Positions 18,723 through 28,289 are shown, counted from the first letter of the stretch. The stretch is DNA of 64,000 bases from Pedobacter westerhofensis (GCF_900182595.1 NZ_FXTN01000006.1:248001-312000); one strand, 5' to 3'. The notes: generated from the sequence alone by a model not told the origin. Translations and numbers: made by a program.

Positions 18723-19145
18723 CTAAAGGTAATTTTTACTAAAGTTAAATGCTCTTCTGTCGGGAGATAATACTTTGATCTCCACTTTAATGTAGTGCTC
18801 CGGAAGGAGCTCTTCGATGCGTTCCGGCCATTCTATGAGGCAGATATTGCCTGAATAAAAGTATTCCTCATAACCGATATCATATGCCTCCCGGATATCC
18901 CGGATACGGTAAAAATCAAAGTGATATACAACCCCGGTACTCATTGCATATTCATTGACCAGGGAAAACGTAGGGCTGCTTACCACATCCTCTACGCCCA
19001 GTTCGGCACAAAGGGCCTTGATAAAGGTTGTTTTTCCGGCACCCATTTCTCCTTCAAAAATGAACACCTTTTCCTCTTCAGCAAAACTGAGCAGCGCTTT
19101 TGCCGCGCTGCCCAACGCTGTCAGACTGTTAACTTCAAGATTCAT
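18723..19145 (-). CDS. tsaE: tRNA threonylcarbamoyladenosine biosynthesis ATPase TsaE
   Basis: This 140-residue P-loop protein has Walker A GEMGAGKTT at residues 32-40, followed by the TsaE hallmarks VSSPTFSLVNEY, YHFDFYRI and LIEWPERI. It is the ATPase partner of TsaB/TsaD in making t6A37 on tRNAs reading ANN codons. It starts 11 bp after the porX stop and is probably in the same transcript. Confidence 0.95.
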   Translation of the reverse strand: MNLEVNSLTALGSAAKALLSFAEEEKVFIFEGEMGAGKTTFIKALCAELGVEDVVSSPTFSLVNEYAMSTGVVYHFDFYRIRDIREAYDIGYEEYFYSGNICLIEWPERIEELLPEHYIKVEIKVLSPDRRAFNFSKNYL

Positions 19146-19156
19146 TTTTGCCTTAA

Positions 19157-20710
19157 CTAACGTGAACTATAGGTAGCGATAGGAATGATCATCTCTTCGA
19201 GGGATATACCCCCGTGCTGGAAGGTCTCGTTGTAATAATTTACAAACTGGTTGTAGTTATTCTGGTAAACAAAATAACGGTCTTCCTTGGCAAAAATATA
19301 ATTTGAACTGATATTGATCTTTGGCAACTGTGCTTCATGCGGGTTTTTAATCAGAAAAACCTCTTTTGCATTGTAGTTGAGGTTTCTGCCCTGTTTGTAA
19401 CGCAGGTTGGTATTGGTGTTTCTGTCGCCGATCACCTTGCTCGGATGTTTTACGCGAATGGTTCCGTGATCTGTTGTGATCACAATTTTTAACTGTTTCT
19501 GCGACAGCTTTTTCAGCAGTTCCAGCAAAGGCGAATGCTCAAACCAGGATAAGGTCAGTGAACGGTAGGCCGCATCATCATTTGCCAGTTCCCTGATCAT
19601 CGCCATATCAGTACGGGCGTGGGAAAGCATATCTACAAAGTTGTATACGATGGCATTAAATTCGTTCTGCATCAGGTTATTTACCTGCTCTGTAAGGGCT
19701 TTTCCATCGTCATACGTCAGGATCTTATGGTAGCTGAACTTACAGTCCTTGCGCACACTGCGTTTAATCTGGTCGGCCAGAAATTCTTCTTCATGCATGT
19801 TCTTTCCACCTTCATCATCGTCATTCTGCCATAGCGAAGGGAAACGTTTTTCCATTTCGAGTGGCATCAGGCCTGAAAAGATGGAGTTCCTGGCGTACTG
19901 TGTTGCCGTAGGCAGGATACTTGAATAAATATCTTCATCATCCAGTCTGAAATGTTCTGTAATCAGGGGGTTAATGATCTTCCACTGGTCGTACCGTAAA
20001 TTATCGATCAGGATAAAGAAAACGGGTGTAGTGGAATTGATCAGCGGAAAAGCTTTTTTCTTCAGCAGCTCATTTGATAACAAAGGAGCTTTTTCCTTGC
20101 CGTTTACCCATCCAAGGTAATTGTCTTCGATAAACCTTGAGAACTGGGTATTGGCTTCTGATTTTTGCATGGTCAGGATTTCATGCATTTGGGGATCGTC
20201 AAGTTTTTCGAGCTCCAGTTCCCAGAAAACTAATTTTTTGTAAACTTCTACCCACTCTTCGTAGCTCAGTTTGTCGTTCAGCGTCATCCCCAGTCGCCTG
20301 AAATCCTGTTGGTAAGCCATAGATGTTTTGGCACTGATCAACCTTTTGTTATCGATGATTTTCTTAATCGTCAGCAAAACCTGTTTTGGATTTACCGGCT
20401 TTATCAGGTAATCGTCAATTTTTGATCCGATGGCATCTTCCATCAGATTTTCTTCTTCACTTTTAGTAATTAGTACAACGGGAATGTCACTTTTAATATT
20501 TTTGATCGCAGAGAGGGTTTCGAGTCCGCTCATGCCGGGCATGTTTTCATCGAGGAATACGAGGTCGAAATGTTCTTTCCCAAAGGCTTCAAGGGCATCA
20601 TTACCATTGGTAAATGTTGTTACGTGATATCCTTTTTCGTTTAACAGTAAAATATGTGGTTTTAATAGGTTAATCTCATCATCGGCCCATAGAATCTTGG
20701 TTTCCTGCAT
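19157..20710 (-). CDS. porX: PorX-type response regulator with alkaline-phosphatase-like (PglZ) domain
   Basis: Residues 1-120 are a CheY-like receiver with phospho-acceptor Asp54 (FLDENMPGMSG) and the conserved Lys in YLIKPVNP. A linker leads to a PglZ/alkaline-phosphatase-superfamily domain (~210-510) with FILIDNLRYDQW, LPTATQYARNS and VITTDHGTIRVK, the metal-binding segments. In Porphyromonas and Flavobacterium PorX controls or supports the type IX secretion system and gliding. No type IX genes lie in the window. The length of 517 aa fits the family. Confidence 0.9.
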   Translation of the reverse strand: MQETKILWADDEINLLKPHILLLNEKGYHVTTFTNGNDALEAFGKEHFDLVFLDENMPGMSGLETLSAIKNIKSDIPVVLITKSEEENLMEDAIGSKIDDYLIKPVNPKQVLLTIKKIIDNKRLISAKTSMAYQQDFRRLGMTLNDKLSYEEWVEVYKKLVFWELELEKLDDPQMHEILTMQKSEANTQFSRFIEDNYLGWVNGKEKAPLLSNELLKKKAFPLINSTTPVFFILIDNLRYDQWKIINPLITEHFRLDDEDIYSSILPTATQYARNSIFSGLMPLEMEKRFPSLWQNDDDEGGKNMHEEEFLADQIKRSVRKDCKFSYHKILTYDDGKALTEQVNNLMQNEFNAIVYNFVDMLSHARTDMAMIRELANDDAAYRSLTLSWFEHSPLLELLKKLSQKQLKIVITTDHGTIRVKHPSKVIGDRNTNTNLRYKQGRNLNYNAKEVFLIKNPHEAQLPKINISSNYIFAKEDRYFVYQNNYNQFVNYYNETFQHGGISLEEMIIPIATYSSR

Positions 20711-20815
20711 TATAGTATGTATAAGGTGTAAATAATTCCTTAAAAAAGAGTGCTCCCGTTCTTAAGTACGGATAAAAATAGCAATTTTTGTACCGTATAA
20801 ATTATTTTATAAAGA

Positions 20816-22045
20816 TTGAACAAAAAGAAAATCATAAATGATCCGGTATACGGATTCATCAATATACCTTCTGAGCTGATCTTCGATCTGGTCTCGCATC
20901 CCTTTTTTCAGCGCCTGCGCTATATTAAGCAGCTGGGGATGACACATTTGGTTTATCCCGGAGCTTTGCACACCCGTTTTCATCATGCACTGGGCGCCAT
21001 GCACCTGATGAGCCTTGCCATAGAAGTGCTGCGGAGCAAAGGACAGGAGATCACAAAGGCCGAAGAAGAGGCGGCCACCATTGCCATATTACTGCATGAT
21101 ATCGGACACGGGCCCTTTTCGCACGCCCTGGAACATTCGCTGGTAAAAGGTATTCATCATGAAGACATCTCGATGCTGATGATGGAGAAACTGAACCACC
21201 AGTTTAAGGGAAGGCTCACTACTGCTATTGAGGTTTTTACCGGGCAGTACCATAAGAAATTCCTGCAGCAGCTGATATCAAGCCAGCTTGACCTGGACCG
21301 GATGGACTACCTGAACCGCGACAGTTTCTTTACCGGGGTGAGCGAAGGGGTGATTAGCTTTGACAGGATCATCAAGATGTTTAATGTGGCTGACGACCAC
21401 CTTGTGATTGAAGAAAAGGGAATCTATTCGATAGAAAAGTTTCTTGTTGCCCGCCGTTTGATGTACTGGCAGGTATACCTGCATAAAACCGTAATTGCAG
21501 GGGAGCAGTTGCTGGTGAAGATCCTGAAACGGGCAAAAGAACTGGCAGAACGCGGGGAAGATTTATTTGCTACGCCGGCCCTGCAGCATTTTTTGAAGAA
21601 TGATGTAAAGAAAAGCGAGTTTCTTGAATCAGACTTTCATCTTGGACAGTTTGCAAGACTGGACGATCAGGATATTTTTGCTTCGGTCAAGGTTTGGAGG
21701 GAGCATCCCGACAGGATCCTTTCGCTGTTGTGCAATATGCTGGTAGACCGGCAGTTGTTAAAAACAGAGATCAGTAACGATCCGCCTGAAGAAAGCCGTA
21801 TGCAAATTATCCGGGACAACACTGAACTCAGTCTTGAAATTAACCAAAACGAAGTTTCTTATTTCGTTTTTACAGACGTGATTAGCAACCGGGCTTACAA
21901 TACCGGCGAGGGAAACAGCACAATTAACATTTTGATGAAAAATAATGTGACCATAGATATCGCCAAAGCTTCGGATTTGTCCAATCTCGAATCGCTGGAT
22001 AAGACCGTTACAAAGCACATACTGTGCTATCCACGAATAATTTAG
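20816..22045 (+). CDS. HD-domain phosphohydrolase (dGTPase/SAMHD1-like)
   Basis: The 409-residue protein carries the HD-hydrolase metal motifs: HTRFHHALGAMHL (residues 52-64) and the HD pair in LLHDIGHGPFSHALEHS (His94-Asp95), then LDRMDYLNRD. This is the arrangement of the dNTP triphosphohydrolase-like YdhJ/SAMHD1 branch; the substrate is not proven. The start is a TTG at 20816: an in-frame TAA lies at 20810-20812 and the next ATG falls inside conserved sequence. It lies just before the lpx operon, an order I associate with Sphingobacteriaceae. Confidence 0.85.
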   Translation: MNKKKIINDPVYGFINIPSELIFDLVSHPFFQRLRYIKQLGMTHLVYPGALHTRFHHALGAMHLMSLAIEVLRSKGQEITKAEEEAATIAILLHDIGHGPFSHALEHSLVKGIHHEDISMLMMEKLNHQFKGRLTTAIEVFTGQYHKKFLQQLISSQLDLDRMDYLNRDSFFTGVSEGVISFDRIIKMFNVADDHLVIEEKGIYSIEKFLVARRLMYWQVYLHKTVIAGEQLLVKILKRAKELAERGEDLFATPALQHFLKNDVKKSEFLESDFHLGQFARLDDQDIFASVKVWREHPDRILSLLCNMLVDRQLLKTEISNDPPEESRMQIIRDNTELSLEINQNEVSYFVFTDVISNRAYNTGEGNSTINILMKNNVTIDIAKASDLSNLESLDKTVTKHILCYPRII

Positions 22046-22130
22046 CATTTTTTAACAAAATAATTCGATTATTATCCCGTTTTTAGTTTCCGATTACAGA
22101 CATTCTAATACAATTAGCGTGTTGGGAATA

Positions 22131-22161
22131 TTTGTTCATATCAATTTAACATTTAACTTTG
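22131..22161 (+). promoter_or_regulatory. Promoter of the lpxD-lpxC/fabZ-lpxA operon
   Basis: TTTG (22131-22134), a 19-bp spacer and TAACTTTG (22154-22161) match the Bacteroidota sigma-ABfr consensus fully. The lpxD ATG follows 4 bp later at 22166, so the leader is very short or absent. Confidence 0.75.
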
Positions 22162-22165
22162 TAGA

Positions 22166-23248
22166 ATGCAATTTACTGCCAAGCAGATAAGCGACTTTTT
22201 AAGTGGGAAGGTTGAAGGAGATGAAAACATTACAGTTTCAGAACTTTCAAAAATAGAAGATGGTAAAAAAGGTGCCTTATGTTTTCTATCGAACCGTAAG
22301 TACGAACACTATATATATTCAACAAACGCCTCTGTTGTCATTGTTGGAGACGACTTTTCCCCTTCACAGCCTGTAAGCTGTACGCTGGTAAAGGTAAAAG
22401 ATCCGTACAGCGCATTTTCTGTGCTGCTCGAAAAGTATAACGAGGCATACAACGCCTCTCTTGACAAATCGGGCATAGAACAACCTTGTTTTATTCATCC
22501 TTCTGCAAAGATCGGTAAGAACGTGTTTATCGGGGCATTCTCCTATATCTCTGAAAATGTAGAAATTGGTGACGACACCAAGGTGTCGCAGCAGGTTTTT
22601 ATTGGCACGGATTCCAAAATCGGTTCAGCAAATACCATTCACCCGGGCGTAAAAATCTATAACCGCTCTGTGATTGGCGATCGTGTTGTGATCCATTCCA
22701 ACACCGTTATCGGCAGTGACGGATTTGGATTTGCACCGCAGCCGGACGGCACCTATTCAAAAATTGCACAGATCGGAAACGTTGTCATTGAAGATGATGT
22801 GGAAATTGGCGCAAATACGGCTATCGACAGGGCAACAATGGGTTCTACCTTTATCAGAAAAGGTGTGAAACTTGATAACCTGATCCAGATTGCACATAAT
22901 GTTGAGGTTGGTGAAAACACTGTTGTTGCTGCCCAGGCAGGAATATCCGGCAGCAGTAAAATAGGTAAAAAATCTGTTGTTGGCGGACAGGTAGGCATTG
23001 CCGGCCATTTATCGCTCGCCAATGGTACGCAAATCGGCGCACAGGCGGGTATCAATTCTAATATTACAGAAGAAAATAAACAATGGCATGGTACGCCAGC
23101 CCAGCCCCTGAGGGACTGGATGCGTGCTTCAGTACTGTTTAAACATCTTCCGGATATAGAAAAACGTATTACAAAAATAGAGGCTGAACTAAAAAGAGAG
23201 TCCGATCATAGCATAGTTAGTACTACACACAACAATAATGAACGTTAA
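22166..23248 (+). CDS. lpxD: UDP-3-O-(3-hydroxyacyl)glucosamine N-acyltransferase
   Basis: This 360-residue enzyme catalyses the third step of lipid A synthesis, adding the N-linked hydroxyacyl chain from ACP. The N-terminal uridine-binding domain includes [14 protein letters not shown]. The left-handed beta-helix has [14 protein letters not shown] and [18 protein letters not shown], in which the His is the probable catalytic base, and the C-terminal helices follow. It overlaps lpxC/fabZ by 11 bp. Confidence 0.96.
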   Translation: MQFTAKQISDFLSGKVEGDENITVSELSKIEDGKKGALCFLSNRKYEHYIYSTNASVVIVGDDFSPSQPVSCTLVKVKDPYSAFSVLLEKYNEAYNASLDKSGIEQPCFIHPSAKIGKNVFIGAFSYISENVEIGDDTKVSQQVFIGTDSKIGSANTIHPGVKIYNRSVIGDRVVIHSNTVIGSDGFGFAPQPDGTYSKIAQIGNVVIEDDVEIGANTAIDRATMGSTFIRKGVKLDNLIQIAHNVEVGENTVVAAQAGISGSSKIGKKSVVGGQVGIAGHLSLANGTQIGAQAGINSNITEENKQWHGTPAQPLRDWMRASVLFKHLPDIEKRITKIEAELKRESDHSIVSTTHNNNER

Positions 23249-24650
23249 ACAAAAAACTATAAAAAGCGAAGTTTCTGTACAGGGGGTAGGCCTGCATACA
23301 GGAGCAAATGTTACCTTAACTTTTTGTCCGGCACCTGAGAACCACGGTTTTAAATTTCAGCGTATCGATCTGCCGGGGCAACCTGTGGTAGATGCTGACT
23401 GCGACAATGTAACGGATACCGCCAGAGGCACAACAATTACACAGAACGGTGCCAGTATCAGCACTGTAGAACATGTAATGGCTTCTCTTGTTGGAATGGA
23501 CCTGGACAATATCCTGATGAAACTGGATGGGCCGGAAACTCCGATCATGGATGGCAGCGCGATATTATTTGTTGAAGCACTTGAAAGTGCAGGTGTGGTG
23601 CAGCAGGACATTGACCGCGAATATTTTCAGATCCCCCATAACATCATCTATACTGAAACCGACAGAAAAGTAGAAATTGTAGCGATGCCGCTGGAGGATT
23701 ACAGGTTTACCTGTATGATCGATTACAATTCTCCCGTACTGGGCAGTCAGCATGCGGTGATTTCAAGCATTGCTGAATTTAAAGACGAAATTGCCTCATG
23801 CCGTACTTTCTGTTTTTTGCATGAACTGGAATACCAGCTGCAGAACAATCTGATCAAAGGCGGTGATTTAAATAATGCGATTGTTATCGTAGATAAAGAG
23901 GTGACCAGGGATGAACTGGACCACCTGGCTAAAATATTTAAGAGAGAAAAAATTGATGTGGCCCCTCAGGGAATCCTGAACAATATGGAGCTGCGTTACC
24001 AGAACGAACCTGCGCGTCATAAATTACTGGATATGATCGGTGACCTTGCGCTAGTAGGAATGCACCTTAAAGGTCATATTATGGCAGCTCGCCCAGGCCA
24101 TGCGGCGAATATTGCATTCGCTAAAAAAATTAAGGCGGCGATTAAAAAAGAAAAAAACAAAAAAGTACAAAAAGTATATGACCCCTCTGTAAAACCTCTT
24201 TATGATGTGGTGCAGATCATGGATATCCTGCCGCACAGACAGCCCTTTCTGTTTATTGATAAGATTTTAGAATTATCAAAAACGCATGTTGTTGGTGTGA
24301 AAAATGTGACCATGAACGAAGAGTTCTTCAAAGGTCATTTCCCGGGCGCTCCTGTACTTCCGGGTGTGATCCAGATCGAAGCGATGGCACAAACAGGCGG
24401 AATCCTGGTGCTGAGCACCGTTCCGGACCCAAGAAATTACCTTACATATTTTCTGAAGATCGATAAAGTGAGGTTCAGGGCCCAGGTTTTACCGGGTGAT
24501 ACGATTGTTTTCAGATGTGATCTGATGGAACCGATCCGCAGAGGCATCGCACAAATGAAAGGTGTGGGCATGGTAGGAGATAAAATTGTTGTGGAAGCAG
24601 AAATGATGGCCCAAATTTCAAAAGTAAAAGAAAGCGAACGCGTATCATGA
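23238..24650 (+). CDS. lpxC: Bifunctional LpxC-FabZ: UDP-3-O-acyl-GlcNAc deacetylase / 3-hydroxyacyl-ACP dehydratase
   Basis: Two enzymes are fused in 470 residues. Residues ~1-310 are LpxC, the zinc deacetylase of lipid A synthesis, with [10 protein letters not shown] and [14 protein letters not shown] (zinc ligands His and Asp). Residues ~325-465 are FabZ, the fatty-acid dehydratase, with [14 protein letters not shown] and [20 protein letters not shown] (catalytic His and Glu). A Lys-rich linker ([15 protein letters not shown]) joins them. The fusion is known in Bacteroidota and couples the shared hydroxyacyl-ACP pool to lipid A and fatty-acid synthesis. It overlaps lpxA by 4 bp. Confidence 0.97.
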   Translation: MNVKQKTIKSEVSVQGVGLHTGANVTLTFCPAPENHGFKFQRIDLPGQPVVDADCDNVTDTARGTTITQNGASISTVEHVMASLVGMDLDNILMKLDGPETPIMDGSAILFVEALESAGVVQQDIDREYFQIPHNIIYTETDRKVEIVAMPLEDYRFTCMIDYNSPVLGSQHAVISSIAEFKDEIASCRTFCFLHELEYQLQNNLIKGGDLNNAIVIVDKEVTRDELDHLAKIFKREKIDVAPQGILNNMELRYQNEPARHKLLDMIGDLALVGMHLKGHIMAARPGHAANIAFAKKIKAAIKKEKNKKVQKVYDPSVKPLYDVVQIMDILPHRQPFLFIDKILELSKTHVVGVKNVTMNEEFFKGHFPGAPVLPGVIQIEAMAQTGGILVLSTVPDPRNYLTYFLKIDKVRFRAQVLPGDTIVFRCDLMEPIRRGIAQMKGVGMVGDKIVVEAEMMAQISKVKESERVS

Positions 24651-25432
24651 TACAACCTTTAGCATATATACATCCGGACGCCAAAATTGGCGATAATGTG
24701 ATTATTGAGCCTTTTTCGGTCATCCACAAAGACGTTGTCATTGGTGAAGGTACATGGATTGCGTCCAATGTTGTCATCATGGACGGCGCCAGAATAGGAA
24801 AAAACTGTAAAATCTTCCCGGGATCAGTGATCTCCGGTGTTCCGCAGGACCTGAAGTTTGCAGGTGAAGTAACTACCGCTGAAATTGGCGACAATACAAC
24901 CATCAGGGAGTGCGTAACCATCAACAGGGGCACTAAGGATAAATGGAAAACCGTGATCGGCAGCAATTGCCTCATCCAGGCTTATTCGCACATTGCGCAT
25001 GACTGTGAAGTGGGCGACCACTGTATATTTTCCAACAGCACTACACTGGCTGGCCATATTACGATTGGCAGTTATGTTGTCCTGGCTGGCCTGGTAGCCA
25101 TTCACCAGTTTGTTAAAGTGGGCTCACACGCCTTTATCACCGGTGGTTCTCTGGTGCGTAAAGATGTTCCGCCTTATGTGAAAGCCGCAAGGGAGCCATT
25201 ATCTTATGCCGGAATCAACTCTGTGGGGCTAAGGCGCCGCGGGTTTTCTTCAGAAAAGATAAATGAGATCCAGGAGATATACAGGGTGCTTTTTGTGAAG
25301 CACAATAATGTGACTAAAGCACTTGACAAAATAGAAGCCGAATTTGCACCTACGGAGATCCGTGATGAAATTGTAGATTTCATCCGCAATTCTAACCGTG
25401 GCGTAATGAAAGGTTTCGGTACAGTAAGCTAA
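24647..25432 (+). CDS. lpxA: UDP-N-acetylglucosamine O-acyltransferase
   Basis: LpxA catalyses the first step of lipid A synthesis. The 261-residue length equals the family norm. It shows a hexapeptide beta-helix with AYSHIAHDCEVG (catalytic His region), the segment SNSTTLAGHITIG and VAIHQFVKVGSHAFITGG, and a C-terminal helical domain (GINSVGLRRRGFS). It is the third gene of the operon. Confidence 0.97.
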   Translation: MIQPLAYIHPDAKIGDNVIIEPFSVIHKDVVIGEGTWIASNVVIMDGARIGKNCKIFPGSVISGVPQDLKFAGEVTTAEIGDNTTIRECVTINRGTKDKWKTVIGSNCLIQAYSHIAHDCEVGDHCIFSNSTTLAGHITIGSYVVLAGLVAIHQFVKVGSHAFITGGSLVRKDVPPYVKAAREPLSYAGINSVGLRRRGFSSEKINEIQEIYRVLFVKHNNVTKALDKIEAEFAPTEIRDEIVDFIRNSNRGVMKGFGTVS

Positions 25433-25438
25433 TCATCA

Positions 25439-26059
25439 TTGATGACGATCGATTTAAAGGATGCCGGCAGAAGGTTTAACCAGGAGTGGATTTTTCGGAA
25501 TTTCAGCTACCAGTTCAGCGCTGCCGGCAAATATGCTATCCTTGGCCCCAATGGCTCGGGAAAATCTACCCTGTTAAGTGTGATCCTCGGAAGCCTGGCC
25601 CCTTCAGAAGGGTCAGTGACCTATACGGCCGCTGAAATTATCCCGGTAGAAAAAATCTATACGCAGCTGAGCTTTGCGGCTCCCTACCTTGATCTTGTAG
25701 AAGAATTTACCCTGCAGGAAACCATAGAATTCCATTTCAAATTCAAATCCTTTTATCCCGGCCTGTCTTCTGCGGGCCTGATGGACATCCTTGGGCTGGC
25801 CAAATCACAGGATAAAGCTTTAAAGTACTTTTCATCGGGTATGAAGCAGCGCACAAAGCTGGCGCTTGCCTGCTGTACGGATACACCGATACTGCTGCTG
25901 GATGAGCCAACTTCTAACCTGGATGTACAGGGAATAGGCTGGTATCATGAGCTTATTAAAGATTTTACCGCAGAAAAGCTGGTTTTAGTGGGCTCTAATC
26001 AGGAAATTGAGTACTCGTTTTGCGAAAATTTAATAAGTATAACGGACTATAAAGATTAA
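25439..26059 (+). CDS. ABC transporter ATP-binding protein (single domain)
   Basis: This 206-residue ATPase has Walker A GPNGSGKST, signature FSSGMKQRTKLALA (SSGMKQR in place of LSGGQ) and Walker B ILLLDEPTSNLD. It starts 6 bp after lpxA and is surely co-transcribed. No permease gene is adjacent, so its partner is encoded elsewhere. The position suggests an envelope export role, but this is inference only. Confidence 0.9.
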   Translation: MMTIDLKDAGRRFNQEWIFRNFSYQFSAAGKYAILGPNGSGKSTLLSVILGSLAPSEGSVTYTAAEIIPVEKIYTQLSFAAPYLDLVEEFTLQETIEFHFKFKSFYPGLSSAGLMDILGLAKSQDKALKYFSSGMKQRTKLALACCTDTPILLLDEPTSNLDVQGIGWYHELIKDFTAEKLVLVGSNQEIEYSFCENLISITDYKD

Positions 26060-26134
26060 TATTGCGCTCAATTGCAAGAAAAGTGTCATGAATTGGGCTT
26101 TAAATAACTTTATAAATAAAATTTCAAATAAACC

Positions 26135-26165
26135 TTGTGGGATTCATAAATAGTTTTTACCTTTG
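26135..26165 (+). promoter_or_regulatory. Promoter of efp
   Basis: TTG (26135-26137), a 20-bp spacer and TACCTTTG (26158-26165) match the Bacteroidota consensus. Transcription from here would begin near 26172, which leaves the in-frame ATG at 26175 almost without a leader and supports the ATG at 26211 as the efp start. Confidence 0.75.
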
Positions 26166-26210
26166 CGGCACGAAATGGCGCTGATCGTAAAAGCAACAAT
26201 TTCAAATAAA

Positions 26211-26771
26211 ATGGCAAAAGCATCAGAAGTAAAAAGCGGTAACATCCTTCGTTTCAACGGTGAGTTGACGCAGGTGGAAGAGTTTCTTCACCGTACTCCT
26301 GGTAATTTAAGGGCTTTCTATCAGGCCAAAATGCGGAATGTTAAAACCGGGAAACTGGTGGAGTACAGGTTCCGCACAGACGAAGAGGTAACGATTTGTC
26401 GCGTAGAAACCAGTGATTACCAATATTTGTACGAGGATGGAGATTTCCTTGTAGTAATGGATATCAATTCTTTTGAACAGTATAACGTGCCTAAAACCTT
26501 GTTTGGTGAAGCCGTTAAGTTTTTAAAAGAAGGAATGAACGTAATTATCTCATTCGAAAGTGAAGAACCGATTGTAGCGTCAATGCCGCAAAACGTTGAA
26601 CTGGAGATTACTTACACGGAGCCCGCTGTTAAAGGGGATACTTCTACCAGTGCACAGAAATATGCAACAGTAGAAACCGGAGTGGAGATCAGGGTACCCA
26701 TGTTTATCAACCAGGGCGATAAAGTAAAGGTTGATACACGTACCGGTGATTACGTAGAAAGAGTAAAATAA
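26211..26771 (+). CDS. efp: Translation elongation factor P
   Basis: EF-P relieves ribosome stalling at polyproline. The start at 26211 gives the family-typical MAKASEVKSGN and 186 residues. The KOW-like domain I has EEFLHRTPGNLRAF, followed by two OB domains ending in VKVDTRTGDYVERVK. The loop-tip residue that is Lys34 in E. coli or Arg32 in Pseudomonas aligns with Asn32 here. The frame is open further upstream (ATG 26175), but that stretch overlaps the promoter's start region and is not family-like. Confidence 0.95.
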   Translation: MAKASEVKSGNILRFNGELTQVEEFLHRTPGNLRAFYQAKMRNVKTGKLVEYRFRTDEEVTICRVETSDYQYLYEDGDFLVVMDINSFEQYNVPKTLFGEAVKFLKEGMNVIISFESEEPIVASMPQNVELEITYTEPAVKGDTSTSAQKYATVETGVEIRVPMFINQGDKVKVDTRTGDYVERVK

Positions 26772-26810
26772 GAATTTTTCATAGTTTAGTTTTAGGTTTA
26801 GGTTGATTTT

Positions 26811-26844
26811 GGCTTCGGAGTGGTTCCCGAAGCCTTACTTTTTT
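26811..26844 (+). terminator. Terminator of efp
   Basis: The hairpin GGCTTCGG (26811-26818) with CCGAAGCC (26827-26834) has an 8-nt loop and is followed by the T-rich tract TTACTTTTTT. It lies inside the open frame upstream of the next gene, which argues against a start for that gene before 26844. Confidence 0.85.
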
Positions 26845-26904
26845 ACGGGCTTTTGTATTATCTTGCATGCTGCACCGTCAATCCCCGGTACACACTTTAT
26901 CCAA

Positions 26905-27471
26905 ATGAACAAAGCGGAAGTCAGAAAACAGGAAGCGGCACGCAGAAAAGCTTTAAGTTTTGAGCAGGTGCTGAGCCTCAGTGAAAAATTGCTCAGTCAG
27001 TTTATTACGCTGGATTTTCAGGACGTTGAGACCATACATTTTTTCCTGCCCATCAGAGAGAAAAATGAACCGGATACTTTTATGCTGATCAAATGGCTGA
27101 AAGCGCAGCATCCCGGGATAAAAATCATTGTCCCGAAGGCAGATTTCAGCACTTCATTGATGACCCATCATCATTACCAGGGAGAGGAAGGGCTTCAGAA
27201 AAGTCTTTTTAATATTCCGGAACCTGTCCTTGATGAACACTACAACGGAAAAATTGATATGGTTCTGGTGCCCTTGCTTGCATTTGACAGCAGGGGATAC
27301 AGGGTAGGTTATGGCAGGGGATTTTACGACAGGTTCCTGGAAGGACTGGATACCCTAAAAGTAGGGCTCTCGCTTTTTGAAAGCGTGGATATCATCTCTG
27401 ATGCCCACGCTCATGATGTGAAGCTGGATCTCTGCCTTACACCTGAAAAGATTTACGATTTCAGAACTTAA
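26905..27471 (+). CDS. 5-formyltetrahydrofolate cyclo-ligase
   Basis: The ATP-dependent enzyme converts 5-formyl-THF to 5,10-methenyl-THF. The ATG at 26905 (MNKAEVRKQEAARRKAL) gives 188 residues, the usual length. The hallmarks are FLPIREKNEPDT and LVPLLAFDSRGYRVGYGRGFYDRFL, the nucleotide/folate site. The frame is open back to 26803, but that region holds the efp terminator and is not family-like. It overlaps the convergent exonuclease gene by 4 bp. Confidence 0.9.
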   Translation: MNKAEVRKQEAARRKALSFEQVLSLSEKLLSQFITLDFQDVETIHFFLPIREKNEPDTFMLIKWLKAQHPGIKIIVPKADFSTSLMTHHHYQGEEGLQKSLFNIPEPVLDEHYNGKIDMVLVPLLAFDSRGYRVGYGRGFYDRFLEGLDTLKVGLSLFESVDIISDAHAHDVKLDLCLTPEKIYDFRT

Positions 27472-28238
27472 GCTTCAATTTCGAGCAGTACCGGGCAATG
27501 ATCTGAATGGATTGCGTCTGGCAGGATGGTTACATTCTGCAGTCTGTGCAGCATAGGTACCGTAGCCAAATGGTAATCGATGCGCCAGCCCAGGTTTTTG
27601 CCCCTTGACCCGGCCCTGAAACTCCACCAGGTATAATGGTGCGGGTCCTTATTAAAGTGCCTGAAAGTGTCTATAAATCCGCCATCAAGGAATAATTGCA
27701 TCCATTCCCTTTCCTGTGGCAGGAAGCCTGATGAATTTGCATTTGATTTTGGATTATGAATATCCATAGCGGTGTGACAGATATTATAATCACCTGAAAT
27801 AATCAGGTTAGGCATGTTGATTCTGAGCGTTTTGATGTAGCCCTCAAAAAATCTCATGAATTCATATTTTTTAGCCTGTCTGTCCTCTCCGGAAGAGCCG
27901 GACGGCAGATACACGCTCATCAGGGAGAAAGTGTCAAAATCGGCCCTTAAAATGCGCCCTTCTTTATCTATCCACTCCTCGCCGCAGCCATATTCTACAT
28001 GGTTGGGTTTGATCTTGCTGAAGATGGCTACGCCGCTGTAGCCTTTTTTTTCTGCGCTAAACCAGTAATGATGGTAGCCCAGCTGTTCGATCAGCTCAAT
28101 GATCTCAGGGATTTGTACCGGCAGCGCTTTTACCTCCTGAAGGCAGATCATGTCTGCATCAGTTGATTGCAGCCATCCAAAAAAGTTCTTTGTTGTTGCA
28201 GAACGGATCCCGTTCACATTGTAAGATATTATTTTCAT
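27468..28238 (-). CDS. xth: Exodeoxyribonuclease III (AP endonuclease)
   Basis: This 256-residue EEP-superfamily nuclease acts in base-excision repair. Seen motifs are ISYNVNGIRSA, ICLQEVKA (metal-binding Glu), SVYLPSG, SGDYNICH and WRIDYHLAT near the C-terminus, with the final SDHCPVLLEIE catalytic Asp-His. The length fits the ExoA/Xth branch. Monocistronic. Confidence 0.93.
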   Translation of the reverse strand: MKIISYNVNGIRSATTKNFFGWLQSTDADMICLQEVKALPVQIPEIIELIEQLGYHHYWFSAEKKGYSGVAIFSKIKPNHVEYGCGEEWIDKEGRILRADFDTFSLMSVYLPSGSSGEDRQAKKYEFMRFFEGYIKTLRINMPNLIISGDYNICHTAMDIHNPKSNANSSGFLPQEREWMQLFLDGGFIDTFRHFNKDPHHYTWWSFRAGSRGKNLGWRIDYHLATVPMLHRLQNVTILPDAIHSDHCPVLLEIEA

Positions 28239-28289
28239 CCTGTTTATATTGCTTTTATTTGTAATGAAGCTTGCTGCGCAGGATCCATT

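Noticed and set aside
26175..26210. Upstream in-frame ATG as efp start
   Set aside because: It lies next to the inferred transcription start and adds 12 residues not typical of EF-P; the ATG at 26211 gives the family start MAKASEVK.
26803..26904. Upstream extension of the folate cyclo-ligase frame
   Set aside because: The stretch contains the efp terminator and has no similarity to the family; the ATG at 26905 fits.
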